Of a stretch of 34,960 nucleotides of DNA, positions 15,724 through 24,224 are shown one piece after another (position 1 is the stretch's first letter; every line of letters starts with the position of its first letter). The notes below the pieces were generated by a model. It was given only the letters and a program-made list of their open reading frames with translations. It made no database searches and was not told where the DNA came from. A program made the translations under genes and the position numbers. This DNA comes from Burkholderiaceae bacterium (GTDB lineage Bacteria > Pseudomonadota > Gammaproteobacteria > Burkholderiales > Burkholderiaceae_E): contig JAHDYE010000010.1 in the NCBI GenBank assembly GCA_023383035.1, positions 1 to 34,960 of the forward strand, given 5' to 3'.

Positions 15724-16509
15724 ATGCGACGCCCGTCCGCGGGACTGGCCGGGCGCGTGGCCCTCGTGACGGGCGCGGCACGAGGCCTCGGCGCTTCGAT
15801 CGCCGCTCGCCTGGCCGAGGAGGGAGCGGCCGTCGTGCTGTGCGACCTGGACGAACCGGGCGCGGCCGACGCCGCGAGGCGCCTCGAGGAATCCGGCGCG
15901 CGTGCGCTCGCGCTTCGATGCGACGTCGGCGTCGCACAGGACGTGGAACGAACCGTGCGTACGGCGGTCGCCGAGCTCGGCTCGCTCGACATCCTCGTGA
16001 ACAACGCGGGGATCACCCGCGACAACCTGATCCACAAGATGTCCGACGCCGACTGGGACCTGGTTTCCCTGGTGCATCTGAAGGGTGCCTTCCTGTGCGC
16101 GCGCGCGGCGCAGAGGCCGATGGTCGAGCGTTCGTGGGGACGCATCGTGAACCTGTCGTCGACCTCCGCGCTGGGTACGCGAGGGCAGGCCAACTACTCG
16201 GCCGCCAAGGCCGGGCTGCAAGGTTTCACGCGTGCGCTCGCGCTCGAGCTCGGCCGCTTCGGCATCACGGTGAACTGCGTCGCGCCCGGTTTCATCGATA
16301 CCGAGATGACCCGCCTGACCGCCCGTCGACTGGGCAAGGACCCCGGCGCGTACATGACGGAGCGAGCCGCCGGTATCGCCGTCGGTCGGGTCGGAACGCC
16401 GGCCGACGTGGCGAATGCAGTCGCGTTCTTCGCGAGCGAGGAGGCTTCCTTCGTGTCCGGTCAGGTGCTCTACGTGAGCGGTGGCCCGGAGACGCGCCGG
16501 GGTGGCTGA
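15724..16509 (+). CDS. SDR-family 3-hydroxyacyl-CoA/3-oxoacyl dehydrogenase (FabG/BadH-like)
   Basis: A 261-residue short-chain dehydrogenase: TGAARGLG (16-23), LCDLD at the end of beta2 (acidic Asp41, NAD preferred), NNAG (93-96), catalytic Ser146, Tyr158 and Lys162 (YSAAK), and EEASFVSGQVLYVSGG at the end. It resembles FabG and BadH (2-hydroxycyclohexanecarboxyl-CoA dehydrogenase). In the operon it would oxidise the hydroxyacyl-CoA produced by hydration to the oxoacyl-CoA that the crotonase or thiolase cleaves. The ATG at 15724 follows CGGGAG; the stop is directly followed by the next ATG. Confidence 0.9.
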   Translation: MRRPSAGLAGRVALVTGAARGLGASIAARLAEEGAAVVLCDLDEPGAADAARRLEESGARALALRCDVGVAQDVERTVRTAVAELGSLDILVNNAGITRDNLIHKMSDADWDLVSLVHLKGAFLCARAAQRPMVERSWGRIVNLSSTSALGTRGQANYSAAKAGLQGFTRALALELGRFGITVNCVAPGFIDTEMTRLTARRLGKDPGAYMTERAAGIAVGRVGTPADVANAVAFFASEEASFVSGQVLYVSGGPETRRGG

Positions 16510-17673
16510 ATGACCGCAGGCGACGCTTTCGCATCCGTCGACCGGCGAACGCCGTTGCTGTTCACTCCGCTCGAGCTGCGCGGTGTTACCGCGAGGAACC
16601 GCGTGATGGTGTCGCCGATGGTCCAGTACTGCGCGCAGGACGGTTTCGTCGGCGACTGGCATTTCGCTCATCTGGCGAGGATGGCGATGGGCGGCGCGGG
16701 AATCGTCTTCATGGAGGCGACGAAGGTCGAGCACAGGGGCATGGGCTCGGTGGGCGACGCCGGCATCTGGAGCGACGAGCACGTCGCGCCGCTGCGGCGG
16801 ATCACCGCCTTCCTGCGCGAACAGGGCGCGCTCTCGGGCATCCAGCTCAACCACTCCGGCCGCAAGGCGGGGGTGATGCGGCCGTGGGAGGGGTTCGGCC
16901 CCCTGGACCGGACGGTGCCGGTCGAAGGGCGGGCCCACTGGGAAGTGATCGGGCCCAGTCCGATCAGCGCCCACGAAGGATGGCCGGTGCCGCGGGAGAT
17001 GAGCCTCGCCGACATCCAGGCGGTGATTGCCGCCTGGGGGCACGCCGCGCGCCGCGCATGCGCGGCGGGGTTCGACATCGTCGAGATCCACGGCGCGCAC
17101 GGCTACCTGATCCATCAGTTCCTTTCGCCGGCCGCCAACCGGCGCGCCGACGCGTACGGCGGTTCGTTCGAACGTCGCATCCGCTTCGCGGTCGAGGTCT
17201 GCGAATCGGTGCGCGCGCACTGGCCGCAGGATCGCCCGTTGTTCTTCCGCATCTCCGCGCAGGACGAGGCCGGTTGGTCGCTCGACGATTCGGTAGCCCT
17301 CGCGCGCGTGCTGAAACGCGCCGGCGTCGATCTGATCGACTGCTCGTCGGGCGGGATCGGGCTGCGATCGCCGACCGCCGATGCCGCGGCGCGCCGCCTC
17401 GGTTTCCAGGTTCCTTTCGCGGCGCGCATCCGGCGCGACTGTGCACTGATGACCGCCGCGGTCGGGCTGATCGTCGAGCCGCAGCAGGCCGAAACCATCC
17501 TGCGCGAGGGCAGCGCGGACGCCGTCGCGATGGCCCGCGAGCTGCTGTACAACCCGAACTGGCCGCTGCATGCGGCGCGCGAGCTGGGACTGGACGACCC
17601 GTTCGGATTGATCGCCGCTCGCGCCGGATGGTGGCTGGAACGTCGCGCCGGCGCGGGTATCCGACGAGACTGA
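16510..17673 (+). CDS. Old-yellow-enzyme family NAD(P)H:flavin oxidoreductase (YqjM-like)
   Basis: A 387-residue FMN TIM-barrel enzyme of the YqjM/XenA class. It has FTPLELRGVTARNRVMVSPM at the start, GIQLNHSGRKAG (110-121), the substrate-anion-binding pair His194/His197 in EIHGAHGYLIHQFLSP, and NRRADAYGGSFERR. The redox-tuning Cys of YqjM (SPMCMY) is Val here (SPMVQYCA), with a Cys three residues later. Members reduce activated C=C bonds with NADPH, which would suit saturation of an enoyl or dienoyl intermediate. The ATG overlaps the preceding stop region (TGAATGA), so it is translationally coupled to the SDR gene. Confidence 0.9.
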   Translation: MTAGDAFASVDRRTPLLFTPLELRGVTARNRVMVSPMVQYCAQDGFVGDWHFAHLARMAMGGAGIVFMEATKVEHRGMGSVGDAGIWSDEHVAPLRRITAFLREQGALSGIQLNHSGRKAGVMRPWEGFGPLDRTVPVEGRAHWEVIGPSPISAHEGWPVPREMSLADIQAVIAAWGHAARRACAAGFDIVEIHGAHGYLIHQFLSPAANRRADAYGGSFERRIRFAVEVCESVRAHWPQDRPLFFRISAQDEAGWSLDDSVALARVLKRAGVDLIDCSSGGIGLRSPTADAAARRLGFQVPFAARIRRDCALMTAAVGLIVEPQQAETILREGSADAVAMARELLYNPNWPLHAARELGLDDPFGLIAARAGWWLERRAGAGIRRD

Positions 17674-17733
17674 CGCACATGGCCGCGGGCCGCGAGCCGC
17701 GGCCGATCGATCCACTACGCGAGGCGATTTCCC

Positions 17734-18939
17734 ATGACACGGCACGCGTTCATCTGCGACGGCATCCGCACGCCGGTCGGGCGTTACGGCGGTGCGCTGG
17801 CCAGCGTAAGGGCGGACGATCTGGCGGCGATTCCGATCAGGGCGTTGATGACGCGGCACCCCGAGCTCGATTGGGGAGCCGTCGACGACGTGATCTACGG
17901 CAGCGCGAACCAGGCGGGCGAAGACAATCGCAACGTCGCCCGGATGGCGCTTCTGCTCGCCGGCCTTCCGAAGGAAGTGCCCGGCAGCACCGTGAACCGG
18001 CTGTGCGGCTCCGGCCTGGAGGCCGTCGGCGCCGCGGCGCGCGCGATCCGCGTGGGCGAGGCCGAGCTCGCGATCGCCGGCGGCGTGCAGAGCATGACGC
18101 GCGCTCCGTACGTCATGGCCAAGGCGGAGACGGCATTCGCCCGCGATGCGCGGGTCTTCGATTCGACCAGCGGCTGGCGGTTCGTCAATCCCCTGATGAA
18201 ACGCCTGTACGGCACCGACTCGATGCCCGAAACCGCCGAGAATCTCGCTGCCCGATTCGATATCGACAGGCAGCGGCAGGACGAGTTCGCGCTGCGCAGC
18301 CAGCAAAGGGCCGCGCGGGCGATACGCGCCGGTCTGTTCGCCGAGGAGATCGTTGCGGTGACGACCGCGGACCGCAAAGGCAACGCATCGATCGTCGAGC
18401 ACGACGAGCACCCGCGCGAAACGAGCATGGAACTGCTCGGCAGGCTGCCGCCGGTGGTTCGCCCCGATGGCACCGTCACGGCGGGGAACGCCTCGGGAGT
18501 CAACGACGGCGCAGCGGCGCTGCTTCTGGCCTCCGAGGCGGCAGCGGCGCGTCACGGCCTGGCACCGATGGCGCGCGTGGTCGCGATGAGCGTCGCCGGC
18601 GTCGAGCCGAAGATCATGGGAATCGGACCGGTCCCGGCGACGCGCAAAGTGCTCGAGCTGAGCGGGCTGAAGCTGGCCGCCATGGACGTCATCGAGCTGA
18701 ACGAGGCTTTCGCGGCCCAGGCCCTGGCGGTATTGCATGAGCTCGGACTGCCGGAGGCGGCCGAGCACGTGAATCCGAACGGCGGCGCGATCGCCATCGG
18801 CCATCCGCTCGGCATGAGCGGTGCGCGACTCGCGCTGACCGCCGCGAGGCAACTCGAGCGCGGCGGCGGTCGTCATGCGCTGTGCACCATGTGCATCGGC
18901 GTGGGACAGGGCATCGCGATGGTGCTGGAGCGCGTCTGA
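17734..18939 (+). CDS. Thiolase, PcaF/3-oxoadipyl-CoA thiolase-like
   Basis: A 401-residue degradative thiolase with nucleophile Cys91 (NRLCGSG), His357 (GHPLGMSGAR) and Cys387 (CTMCIGVGQG). The whole N-terminus (AFICDGIRTPVGRYGGAL, DDVIYGSANQAGEDNRNVAR) and TSGWRFVNPLMK follow PcaF/PaaJ, thiolases that cleave 3-oxoadipyl-CoA to succinyl-CoA and acetyl-CoA. Similarity to PcaF rather than to acetoacetyl-CoA thiolases suggests an omega-carboxylated oxoacyl-CoA, which agrees with the carboxylate-binding residues in the mutase. It closes the first half of the locus; a regulated gap of 218 bases follows. Confidence 0.92.
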   Translation: MTRHAFICDGIRTPVGRYGGALASVRADDLAAIPIRALMTRHPELDWGAVDDVIYGSANQAGEDNRNVARMALLLAGLPKEVPGSTVNRLCGSGLEAVGAAARAIRVGEAELAIAGGVQSMTRAPYVMAKAETAFARDARVFDSTSGWRFVNPLMKRLYGTDSMPETAENLAARFDIDRQRQDEFALRSQQRAARAIRAGLFAEEIVAVTTADRKGNASIVEHDEHPRETSMELLGRLPPVVRPDGTVTAGNASGVNDGAAALLLASEAAAARHGLAPMARVVAMSVAGVEPKIMGIGPVPATRKVLELSGLKLAAMDVIELNEAFAAQALAVLHELGLPEAAEHVNPNGGAIAIGHPLGMSGARLALTAARQLERGGGRHALCTMCIGVGQGIAMVLERV

Positions 18940-18941
18940 AC

Positions 18942-18972
18942 GTGCGACCCCCGATCCGGTCGGCGGGGGCAC
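18942..18972 (+). terminator. GC-rich hairpin after the thiolase gene
   Basis: GTG plus CCCCC (18942-18952) can pair with GGGGG plus CAC (18965-18972), with a three-base bulge, directly behind the thiolase stop. No T-run follows, so it is at most a weak or Rho-assisted end. It lies just before the second LysR-type box, consistent with a new transcription unit. Confidence 0.35.
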
Positions 18973-18983
18973 GCGGAATCCAT

Positions 18984-19010
18984 CGAGGCATGTAAAAAGC
19001 GAATGTCTCG
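18984..19010. promoter_or_regulatory. LysR-type T-N11-A box, site 2 (Bug/Tct operon)
   Basis: CGAGGCAT, spacer GTAAAAAGCGA (11 bases), ATGTCTCG: seven of eight arm positions pair, with T18991 and A19003 flanking exactly 11 bases. Spacer and arms closely match site 1 at 10792 (both have AAAAGCG in the spacer), and similarity continues about 30 bases downstream (GAAGTT in both). The centre is about 64 bases before the predicted start of the downstream promoter. Confidence 0.7.
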
Positions 19011-19026
19011 ATGTTCAATGCGAAGT

Positions 19027-19054
19027 TTTCAGGACCGGTCGTCGAGCCTACGAT
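19027..19054 (+). promoter_or_regulatory. Candidate promoter of the Bug/Tct operon
   Basis: TTTTCA (19027-19032) and TACGAT (19049-19054) are 16 bases apart, each a four-of-six match. The expected start near 19061 leaves a leader of about 97 bases. Confidence 0.4.
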
Positions 19055-19157
19055 CCCGCATCGGTGCGAGCCGGCAGGATCGTGCAACGACGGCATCGGA
19101 TCCGCCGCAACCCATCCAGGGCCGTCGCCCCGACGGCCGAAAAGAGGAGACACGAAC

Positions 19158-20120
19158 ATGATCGGTAGGCTATTCGCTCGGTCGCTGTTGACCGCCATCG
19201 GACTCGTCGGCGCGCTGATGCCTGCCGCCGCGCAGGACAGGTTCCCGTCCAAGCCGATCACCCTGCTGGTCGGCTACGCGCCGGGCGGCACCAGCGACCT
19301 GTCCATGCGTTATCTCGCGGAAAGCGCGTCCAAGCGCCTCGGACAGCCGGTCGTGGTGGTGAACAAGGAAGGCGGAGGCGGCGTCGTCGCGCTCGCGGAG
19401 CTGAAGAACGCCAAACCGGACGGCTACACGATCGCCTTCATGGCGACCGGTCCGATCATCAGCTCGCACATGCGCCAGCTGCCGTTCGATCCGACCAAGG
19501 ATTTCTCGCCGATCATCCAGACCTCGAGCGCCATCTACGGCCTCGCGGTACGCAGCGATTCCGGGTTCGAGTCCCTCAAGGGCTGGCTGGACTATGCGGC
19601 AGCGAATCCCGGCAAGGCCACCTACAGCACGGCCGGCGCCGGCTCGCCCCAGCATCTGGTGATGATCCAGCTGGCGGACGCCGCGAAGGTGAAGCTCACC
19701 CACGTACCGATGGGCGGCGGCGCTCCGGCGATCATGCAGCTGCTGGGCGGCCACGTCAGCGCGGCCTCGCAGACCACGGAATGGAAGCCGTACGTCGAGG
19801 CCGGACGCCTGCGCCTGCTCGCGGTCTACTCCGAGAAGCGCATGGCGGAATTCCCCAACGTGCCCACGCTGGTCGAGTCCGGCTGGAACATCGTGGCACC
19901 CAGCGTGTACTCGATCGTGGGGCCTGCCGGCATGTCGCAGGGGTTGGTGCAGACGCTGCATGACGCTTTCCGCGAGGCCACGCAGGAACAGGGCTATCGC
20001 GACCTGCTGAAGCGGCTCGACCTGGTGCCCGACTATGCCGGCCCGGAGGGTCTCGGCAAGCTGATCGGTTCGATTCACGAATCGAGCGGCCGGGCGTTGC
20101 GCAGCCTCGAGAAGAAATAG
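19158..20120 (+). CDS. Bug/TctC-family periplasmic solute-binding protein
   Basis: A 320-residue receptor of the TTT (tripartite tricarboxylate transporter) family. A Sec signal peptide (cleavage near AAAQ at 23-26) precedes the typical Bug opening FPSKPITLLVGYAPGGTSD, whose Gly-rich loop contacts the ligand carboxylate. GGGGVVALAELKNAKPDGYT and AAANPGKATYSTAGAGSPQHL are standard Bug motifs. The ATG at 19158 follows AGAGGAG. It feeds the TctA/TctB permease encoded next. Bug proteins bind carboxylates, amino acids or aromatic acids; the ligand here is presumably the acid activated by the ligase at 11456. Confidence 0.94.
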   Translation: MIGRLFARSLLTAIGLVGALMPAAAQDRFPSKPITLLVGYAPGGTSDLSMRYLAESASKRLGQPVVVVNKEGGGGVVALAELKNAKPDGYTIAFMATGPIISSHMRQLPFDPTKDFSPIIQTSSAIYGLAVRSDSGFESLKGWLDYAAANPGKATYSTAGAGSPQHLVMIQLADAAKVKLTHVPMGGGAPAIMQLLGGHVSAASQTTEWKPYVEAGRLRLLAVYSEKRMAEFPNVPTLVESGWNIVAPSVYSIVGPAGMSQGLVQTLHDAFREATQEQGYRDLLKRLDLVPDYAGPEGLGKLIGSIHESSGRALRSLEKK

Positions 20121-20165
20121 GGCATCGGAACGAGACCTCGGCGTCGCGTGCGAGCGTAGTCGACC

Positions 20166-20615
20166 ATGCGTCGGGTGGACGGAATCCTGAGCAGCGGCGT
20201 CCTGCTGCTGCTCGGCGCGGCGATAGCCTGGTATGCGCCGACGTTCGATCTCGGCACGCTCGAGACACCGGGGCCGGGCTTCATGCCCTTCCTCGCGGGG
20301 CTGATCATCTGCGCCGCGGCGCTCGTGGGCATCGTCGAGGCGTTGAGGTCGGGCTGCGCGGAGGCCGGGTCTCCTTGGCACGACGAGGGCCTCGGTAAAC
20401 ACGCCTTCCTGCTGGGGCTGGTGTGCGTGCAGGCCGCCCTGCTGGAACGGATCGGCTTCCTCGCGTGCGCCTTCCTGCTCGTGTTCGCTTCGATGCGGGT
20501 GGTCGGCAAGGAGAGCTGGCGTTCCAGCGCCCTGTGGGCCGTGCTGTTGTCGGCCGGAAGCTACGTCGTCTTCGTCATGTGGTTGAACGTCGATCTTCCG
20601 CGTGGAATCTTCTGA
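20166..20615 (+). CDS. tctB: TctB-family small membrane subunit of a TTT transporter
   Basis: A 149-residue protein with four hydrophobic segments (about residues 6-24, 36-56, 80-100 and 121-142), including the TctB-type start ILSSGVLLLLGAAIAWYAP and PGPGFMPFLAG. It assists TctA in ion-driven uptake of the substrate captured by the Bug receptor. It lies 45 bases after the receptor and 15 bases before the TctA gene, the usual CBA order. Confidence 0.9.
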   Translation: MRRVDGILSSGVLLLLGAAIAWYAPTFDLGTLETPGPGFMPFLAGLIICAAALVGIVEALRSGCAEAGSPWHDEGLGKHAFLLGLVCVQAALLERIGFLACAFLLVFASMRVVGKESWRSSALWAVLLSAGSYVVFVMWLNVDLPRGIF

Positions 20616-20630
20616 CGCCGGACCGGTGGG

Positions 20631-22145
20631 ATGGAACTCCTGAGCGGTCTCCTGATCGGATTCGACGTCGCGCTCGCGCCGAAGAATCTGCTCTTCTGCT
20701 TCATCGGCGTGCTGACCGGTACGCTGGTGGGTGTGCTGCCCGGCCTCGGTCCGGTCGCCACCGTCTCGCTGCTGTTGCCGATCACGTTCTACATGGACCC
20801 GGTGTCCGCCATCATCATGCTGGCGGGCATCTACTATGGGGCGATGTACGGCGGCTCGACGACGTCGATCCTGGTCAACCTGCCCGGCGAGGCCGCCAGC
20901 GTGGTGACCGCGATCGACGGCTACCAGATGGCCCGCAAAGGCCGTGCGGGCGTGGCGCTCGGCATCAGTGCGATCGGCAGCTTCATCGGCGGCGTGGCCG
21001 GCATCATGGGGCTGGTCTTCGTCGCTCCGCGCCTGTCGGAATTCGCCCTGAGCTTCGGACCGCCGGAGTACTTCGCGCTGACGGTATTCGGACTGACGCT
21101 GCTGAGCTACCTGTCGGCGGGGCCGATGAGCAGGGCCTTCGCGATGGCGGGCATCGGCCTGTTCCTAGGCACCATCGGCATCGACGGCCTGCACGGCACC
21201 GCGCGCTTCACGTTCGATACCATGACCTTGTCGGACGGCATCAACCTGATCCCCGTGGTGATGGGGATCTACGGCATCGGCGAAGTGCTGCACAACGTCG
21301 ACCAGAAGGCCTCGCGAGAGATATTCGCGACGCGGATCGGCAAGCTGCTTCCGACCATGAAGGACTGGGCCGAGGCCAAGTGGGCGGTCGTGCGCGGGAC
21401 GGGTATCGGCTTCCTGCTGGGGCTGCTGCCCGGCGGCGGCGCCATCATCGCGTCCTTCGTGTCGTATGCGACCGAGCGACGCCTGTCGAAGACGCCCGAA
21501 CAGTTCGGGCAGGGGGCCATCTCGGGCGTCGCCGGGCCGGAAACCGCGAACAACGCCGCGACCAGCAGCGCGTTCATCCCCTTGCTCACGCTGGGCATGC
21601 CGGCCAACGCGGTCATGGCGATCCTGATGGGCGCGCTGATGGTGCACGGCGTGCGCCCCAGCCCGACCCTGATCCAGGAGCACGGCGAGCTCTTCTGGGG
21701 CGTCGTCGCCAGCATGTTCGTCGGCAACCTCATGCTGGTCGTCCTCAACCTGCCGCTGGTGGGAATCTGGGTGCGCCTGCTGCGGGTTCGCTACACCGTC
21801 CTGATGCCGATGATCCTGCTCTTCTGCGTGATCGGCGCATACACGATGAAGGGAAACATCGCCGACATCTACCTGATGGCGCTGTTCGGCGTGATCGGCT
21901 ACCTGATGAAGAAGTACCGCTACGATGCAGCGCCGCTGGTGCTGGGGCTGGTGCTCGGACCGCTGATGGAGGAGTCGCTGCGACGGTCGCTGCTCATTTC
22001 GCAGGGCAGCGCCGCGATCTTCTTCGAGCGCCCCATTTCGGTGGCGATCCTCGCCCTCGCCCTCGTGCTCATCGGCTCCTCGGTCGTGCCGGCATTCAAG
22101 GGCAGGCTCGCGCAGCTCAAGGCCGCCGCCTCGAGCGACGACTGA
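20631..22145 (+). CDS. tctA: TctA-family large permease subunit of a TTT transporter
   Basis: A 504-residue membrane protein with about 12 hydrophobic segments. TctA signatures are GVLPGLGPVATVSLLLP near the start, YYGAMYGGSTTSILVNLPGE, and the second Gly-rich repeat GLLPGGGAIIASFVSYATER, followed by GMPANAVMAILMGA. Family length is about 500. It forms the transport channel with TctB. It starts 15 bases after the TctB stop; the stop is followed after 21 bases by the unrecognised 320-residue gene, so transport and mutase-accessory genes share a transcript. Confidence 0.94.
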   Translation: MELLSGLLIGFDVALAPKNLLFCFIGVLTGTLVGVLPGLGPVATVSLLLPITFYMDPVSAIIMLAGIYYGAMYGGSTTSILVNLPGEAASVVTAIDGYQMARKGRAGVALGISAIGSFIGGVAGIMGLVFVAPRLSEFALSFGPPEYFALTVFGLTLLSYLSAGPMSRAFAMAGIGLFLGTIGIDGLHGTARFTFDTMTLSDGINLIPVVMGIYGIGEVLHNVDQKASREIFATRIGKLLPTMKDWAEAKWAVVRGTGIGFLLGLLPGGGAIIASFVSYATERRLSKTPEQFGQGAISGVAGPETANNAATSSAFIPLLTLGMPANAVMAILMGALMVHGVRPSPTLIQEHGELFWGVVASMFVGNLMLVVLNLPLVGIWVRLLRVRYTVLMPMILLFCVIGAYTMKGNIADIYLMALFGVIGYLMKKYRYDAAPLVLGLVLGPLMEESLRRSLLISQGSAAIFFERPISVAILALALVLIGSSVVPAFKGRLAQLKAAASSDD

Positions 22146-22166
22146 ACCGCACAAGGAGGACTTCCG

Positions 22167-23129
22167 ATGAAGATCGAACGCTCGGCCGCGCTCGGTCGCG
22201 ACATCCGGCGGGAGGACGGCCCGTCGCTCGCGGCGTCGACCTGGGACGGCGTCCGGGCGTCGCTGCGCGCGGGCAGGGTCGAAGAGGCGCTCGCCGGTAT
22301 CGACTACGGCTGCGCCGAGGCGAAGATGATGTACGACAGCATGTGCGGCTTCGCCGATCATGCGCTCGAGCGTCTGGCCGAGGTTGCGGGCGACGATGAA
22401 GCCGGCCGGCGCGGCAGCCATGTCGGGACCAGGGGAAGGGACGATGCCGAGCGCCTCGCCGCGGGCTGGGACGAGGTACGAGCCGACGTACGCGACGGAC
22501 GGCTCGAGCAGGCATGTGCGCGCATCGACGCGTGTTGCGCGATGGCGAAGGCGATGCACGACGACATGTGCCGGCTGGCCGACGACGCATTGACGCGTCT
22601 GGCGCAGCTCGCGGGCGACGAGGAAGTGCACCAGCTGCTGCGCCGGCGCTATCGACCCGTCATCGAGCGCTGGCTGGAAACCACCCCACGGACGCGCGAG
22701 TCGGTCGAGCGCGGAATCGAATTCCAGCGCGGACACTTCGGCTCGACTTCGGTGCGAGAGGAAGCGGATCGTTTCGTGGTGACTTGCGATCCCTGCGGCA
22801 GCGGAGGGCAGTTGCGCCGCACCAAGCGCGTCGCGCGCGTCGAAGGCGCGCACGACTGGACATGGAATCGCGAGAACGTCCCTTACTACTGCACGCACTG
22901 CGCGGTGATGTGGGAGATCCTGCCCACCGAGATGCGCGGCTACCCGATCCGGATCAACCTGCCTCCGGCGAACGACGCGGATCCCTGCGTGCATCTCTAC
23001 TACAAGCGTCCCGAGGCGATACCCGACGAATACTTCACGCGCATCTCGCGCGTGCGCGGTGGCGCGCCGACGGCTGGCGCCGAGGCGCCCGCCGCGCCAT
23101 GCGACGAAGGGGAAGAGGCTCGGCCGTGA
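22167..23129 (+). CDS. Unrecognised protein: duplicated helical unit plus Cys4 zinc-ribbon-like domain
   Basis: I do not recognise a named family. The 320-residue product has two tandem copies of a helical unit, about residues 26-77 and 101-152. Each begins with Trp (26, 101), carries an Arg-Ala/Asp-Gly turn, and keeps paired Cys (49/60 and 124/135) within a Met-, His- and Cys-rich helix that ends in LERLA/LTRLA and AGDDE/AGDEE. A C-terminal domain has CDPCGSGG (207-214) and YYCTHC (240-245), which could bind zinc, plus DPCVHLYYKRP (272-282). There is no signal peptide, so it is cytosolic. The start has AAGGAGGA upstream and the stop overlaps the MeaB start (GTGA). The position suggests a role tied to the B12 mutase or its substrate, but function is unknown. 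Confidence 0.85.
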   Translation: MKIERSAALGRDIRREDGPSLAASTWDGVRASLRAGRVEEALAGIDYGCAEAKMMYDSMCGFADHALERLAEVAGDDEAGRRGSHVGTRGRDDAERLAAGWDEVRADVRDGRLEQACARIDACCAMAKAMHDDMCRLADDALTRLAQLAGDEEVHQLLRRRYRPVIERWLETTPRTRESVERGIEFQRGHFGSTSVREEADRFVVTCDPCGSGGQLRRTKRVARVEGAHDWTWNRENVPYYCTHCAVMWEILPTEMRGYPIRINLPPANDADPCVHLYYKRPEAIPDEYFTRISRVRGGAPTAGAEAPAAPCDEGEEARP

Positions 23130-24175
23130 GCACCGGCGATCCGCAGCGCGCGCAACAGGCGTCGGCTTGCCGCGCCGATCATGCGCTGCTCGATCTTCTG
23201 CAGGGCGGCGACGTCCGGGCGATGTCGCGGATCCTCACCTGGATCGAGGCGGAAGATCCGCGCCTCGACGGCATGCTCGATGCGATCTACGCCAGGGCTG
23301 GACGGGCGCATGTCGTCGGTTTGACCGGCGTTCCGGGCGCGGGCAAGTCGTCGCTGGTGGCGCGGCTGACGGAGCAATTCCGCCGTTCGGGCCGGCGGGT
23401 CGGCGTGATCGCCGTCGATCCGTCGAGCTCGCTCACGGGCGGTGCGATTCTCGGCGACCGGATCCGCATGGCCTCGCTGACACAGGATCGCGGCGTGTAC
23501 ATCCGCAGCATGGCGACACGCGGCGCGCTGGGCGGGCTGGCGCGCAGCACCGCCGACGCCGTCGACGTGCTCGACGCCGCAGGTTTCGACGTCGTCATGG
23601 TCGAGACGGTGGGCGTCGGGCAGGACGAATTCGAGATTGCCGAGGTGGCGCAGACGACCGTGGTCGTCTCCGCGCCCGGCCTCGGCGACGACATCCAGGC
23701 GATCAAGGCCGGCATTCTCGAGATGGCGGACATCCATGTCGTCAACAAGGCCGACCGGCCGGAGGCGCGCAAGACGATTGCCGACATCGAGGCGGTGCTT
23801 TCGATCGCGGGCAGCCGGCGGCGCCCGGGCGTGCGTGTTCCGGTGCTTGCCGCCAGCGCCCAGACCGGCGAGGGAATCGCCGAACTGGCGCACGCCATTG
23901 CCGCCCACCGCGAAGAACTGCGACATGGGGACGAGGAGGCGCGCCGCCATGCCGCCCGATGCGAACGGCGCGTATCGAGGGCCATGGAGGAGCTCGCGCT
24001 GCGCCAGGTCAGGGCGGGCATGAAAGGGCGTGAAGCGTTGTCGCTCCTGGATGGCGTGCGTGCCCGCACCATCGGTCCTCGCGCTGCCGCACGAAATCTG
24101 ATCGGCAGGATCGGCTCGCCTCGGCACGTGCCGGACATCGCGAGCGACTCCGTCGACGACCGGCGGCACGGGTAG
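23126..24175 (+). CDS. meaB: MeaB/ArgK-type GTPase chaperone of the B12 mutase
   Basis: A 349-residue G3E P-loop GTPase: Walker A GVPGAGKSS (68-76), switch region VDPSSSLTGGAILGDR (97-112), Walker B/ETVGVGQDE (160-168) and the guanine-specificity motif NKAD (207-210). MeaB proteins gate delivery of adenosylcobalamin and protect acyl-CoA mutases from inactivation. The GTG start overlaps the previous stop by GTGA. A dedicated MeaB in the same locus strongly supports a functional B12 mutase from the genes at 10982 and 13180, even though they lie about 9 kb upstream. Confidence 0.93.
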   Translation: MSTGDPQRAQQASACRADHALLDLLQGGDVRAMSRILTWIEAEDPRLDGMLDAIYARAGRAHVVGLTGVPGAGKSSLVARLTEQFRRSGRRVGVIAVDPSSSLTGGAILGDRIRMASLTQDRGVYIRSMATRGALGGLARSTADAVDVLDAAGFDVVMVETVGVGQDEFEIAEVAQTTVVVSAPGLGDDIQAIKAGILEMADIHVVNKADRPEARKTIADIEAVLSIAGSRRRPGVRVPVLAASAQTGEGIAELAHAIAAHREELRHGDEEARRHAARCERRVSRAMEELALRQVRAGMKGREALSLLDGVRARTIGPRAAARNLIGRIGSPRHVPDIASDSVDDRRHG

Positions 24176-24224
24176 TTCGCCCCTCGTTGTCGAGCTCGCG
24201 TCACATCGATCTGGATGGCGTTTC

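Noticed and set aside
15517-18972. A 1151-codon minus-strand open frame across the SDR, OYE and thiolase genes
   Set aside because: It spans three genes with intact catalytic motifs on the other strand and has the low-complexity composition of an antisense frame.
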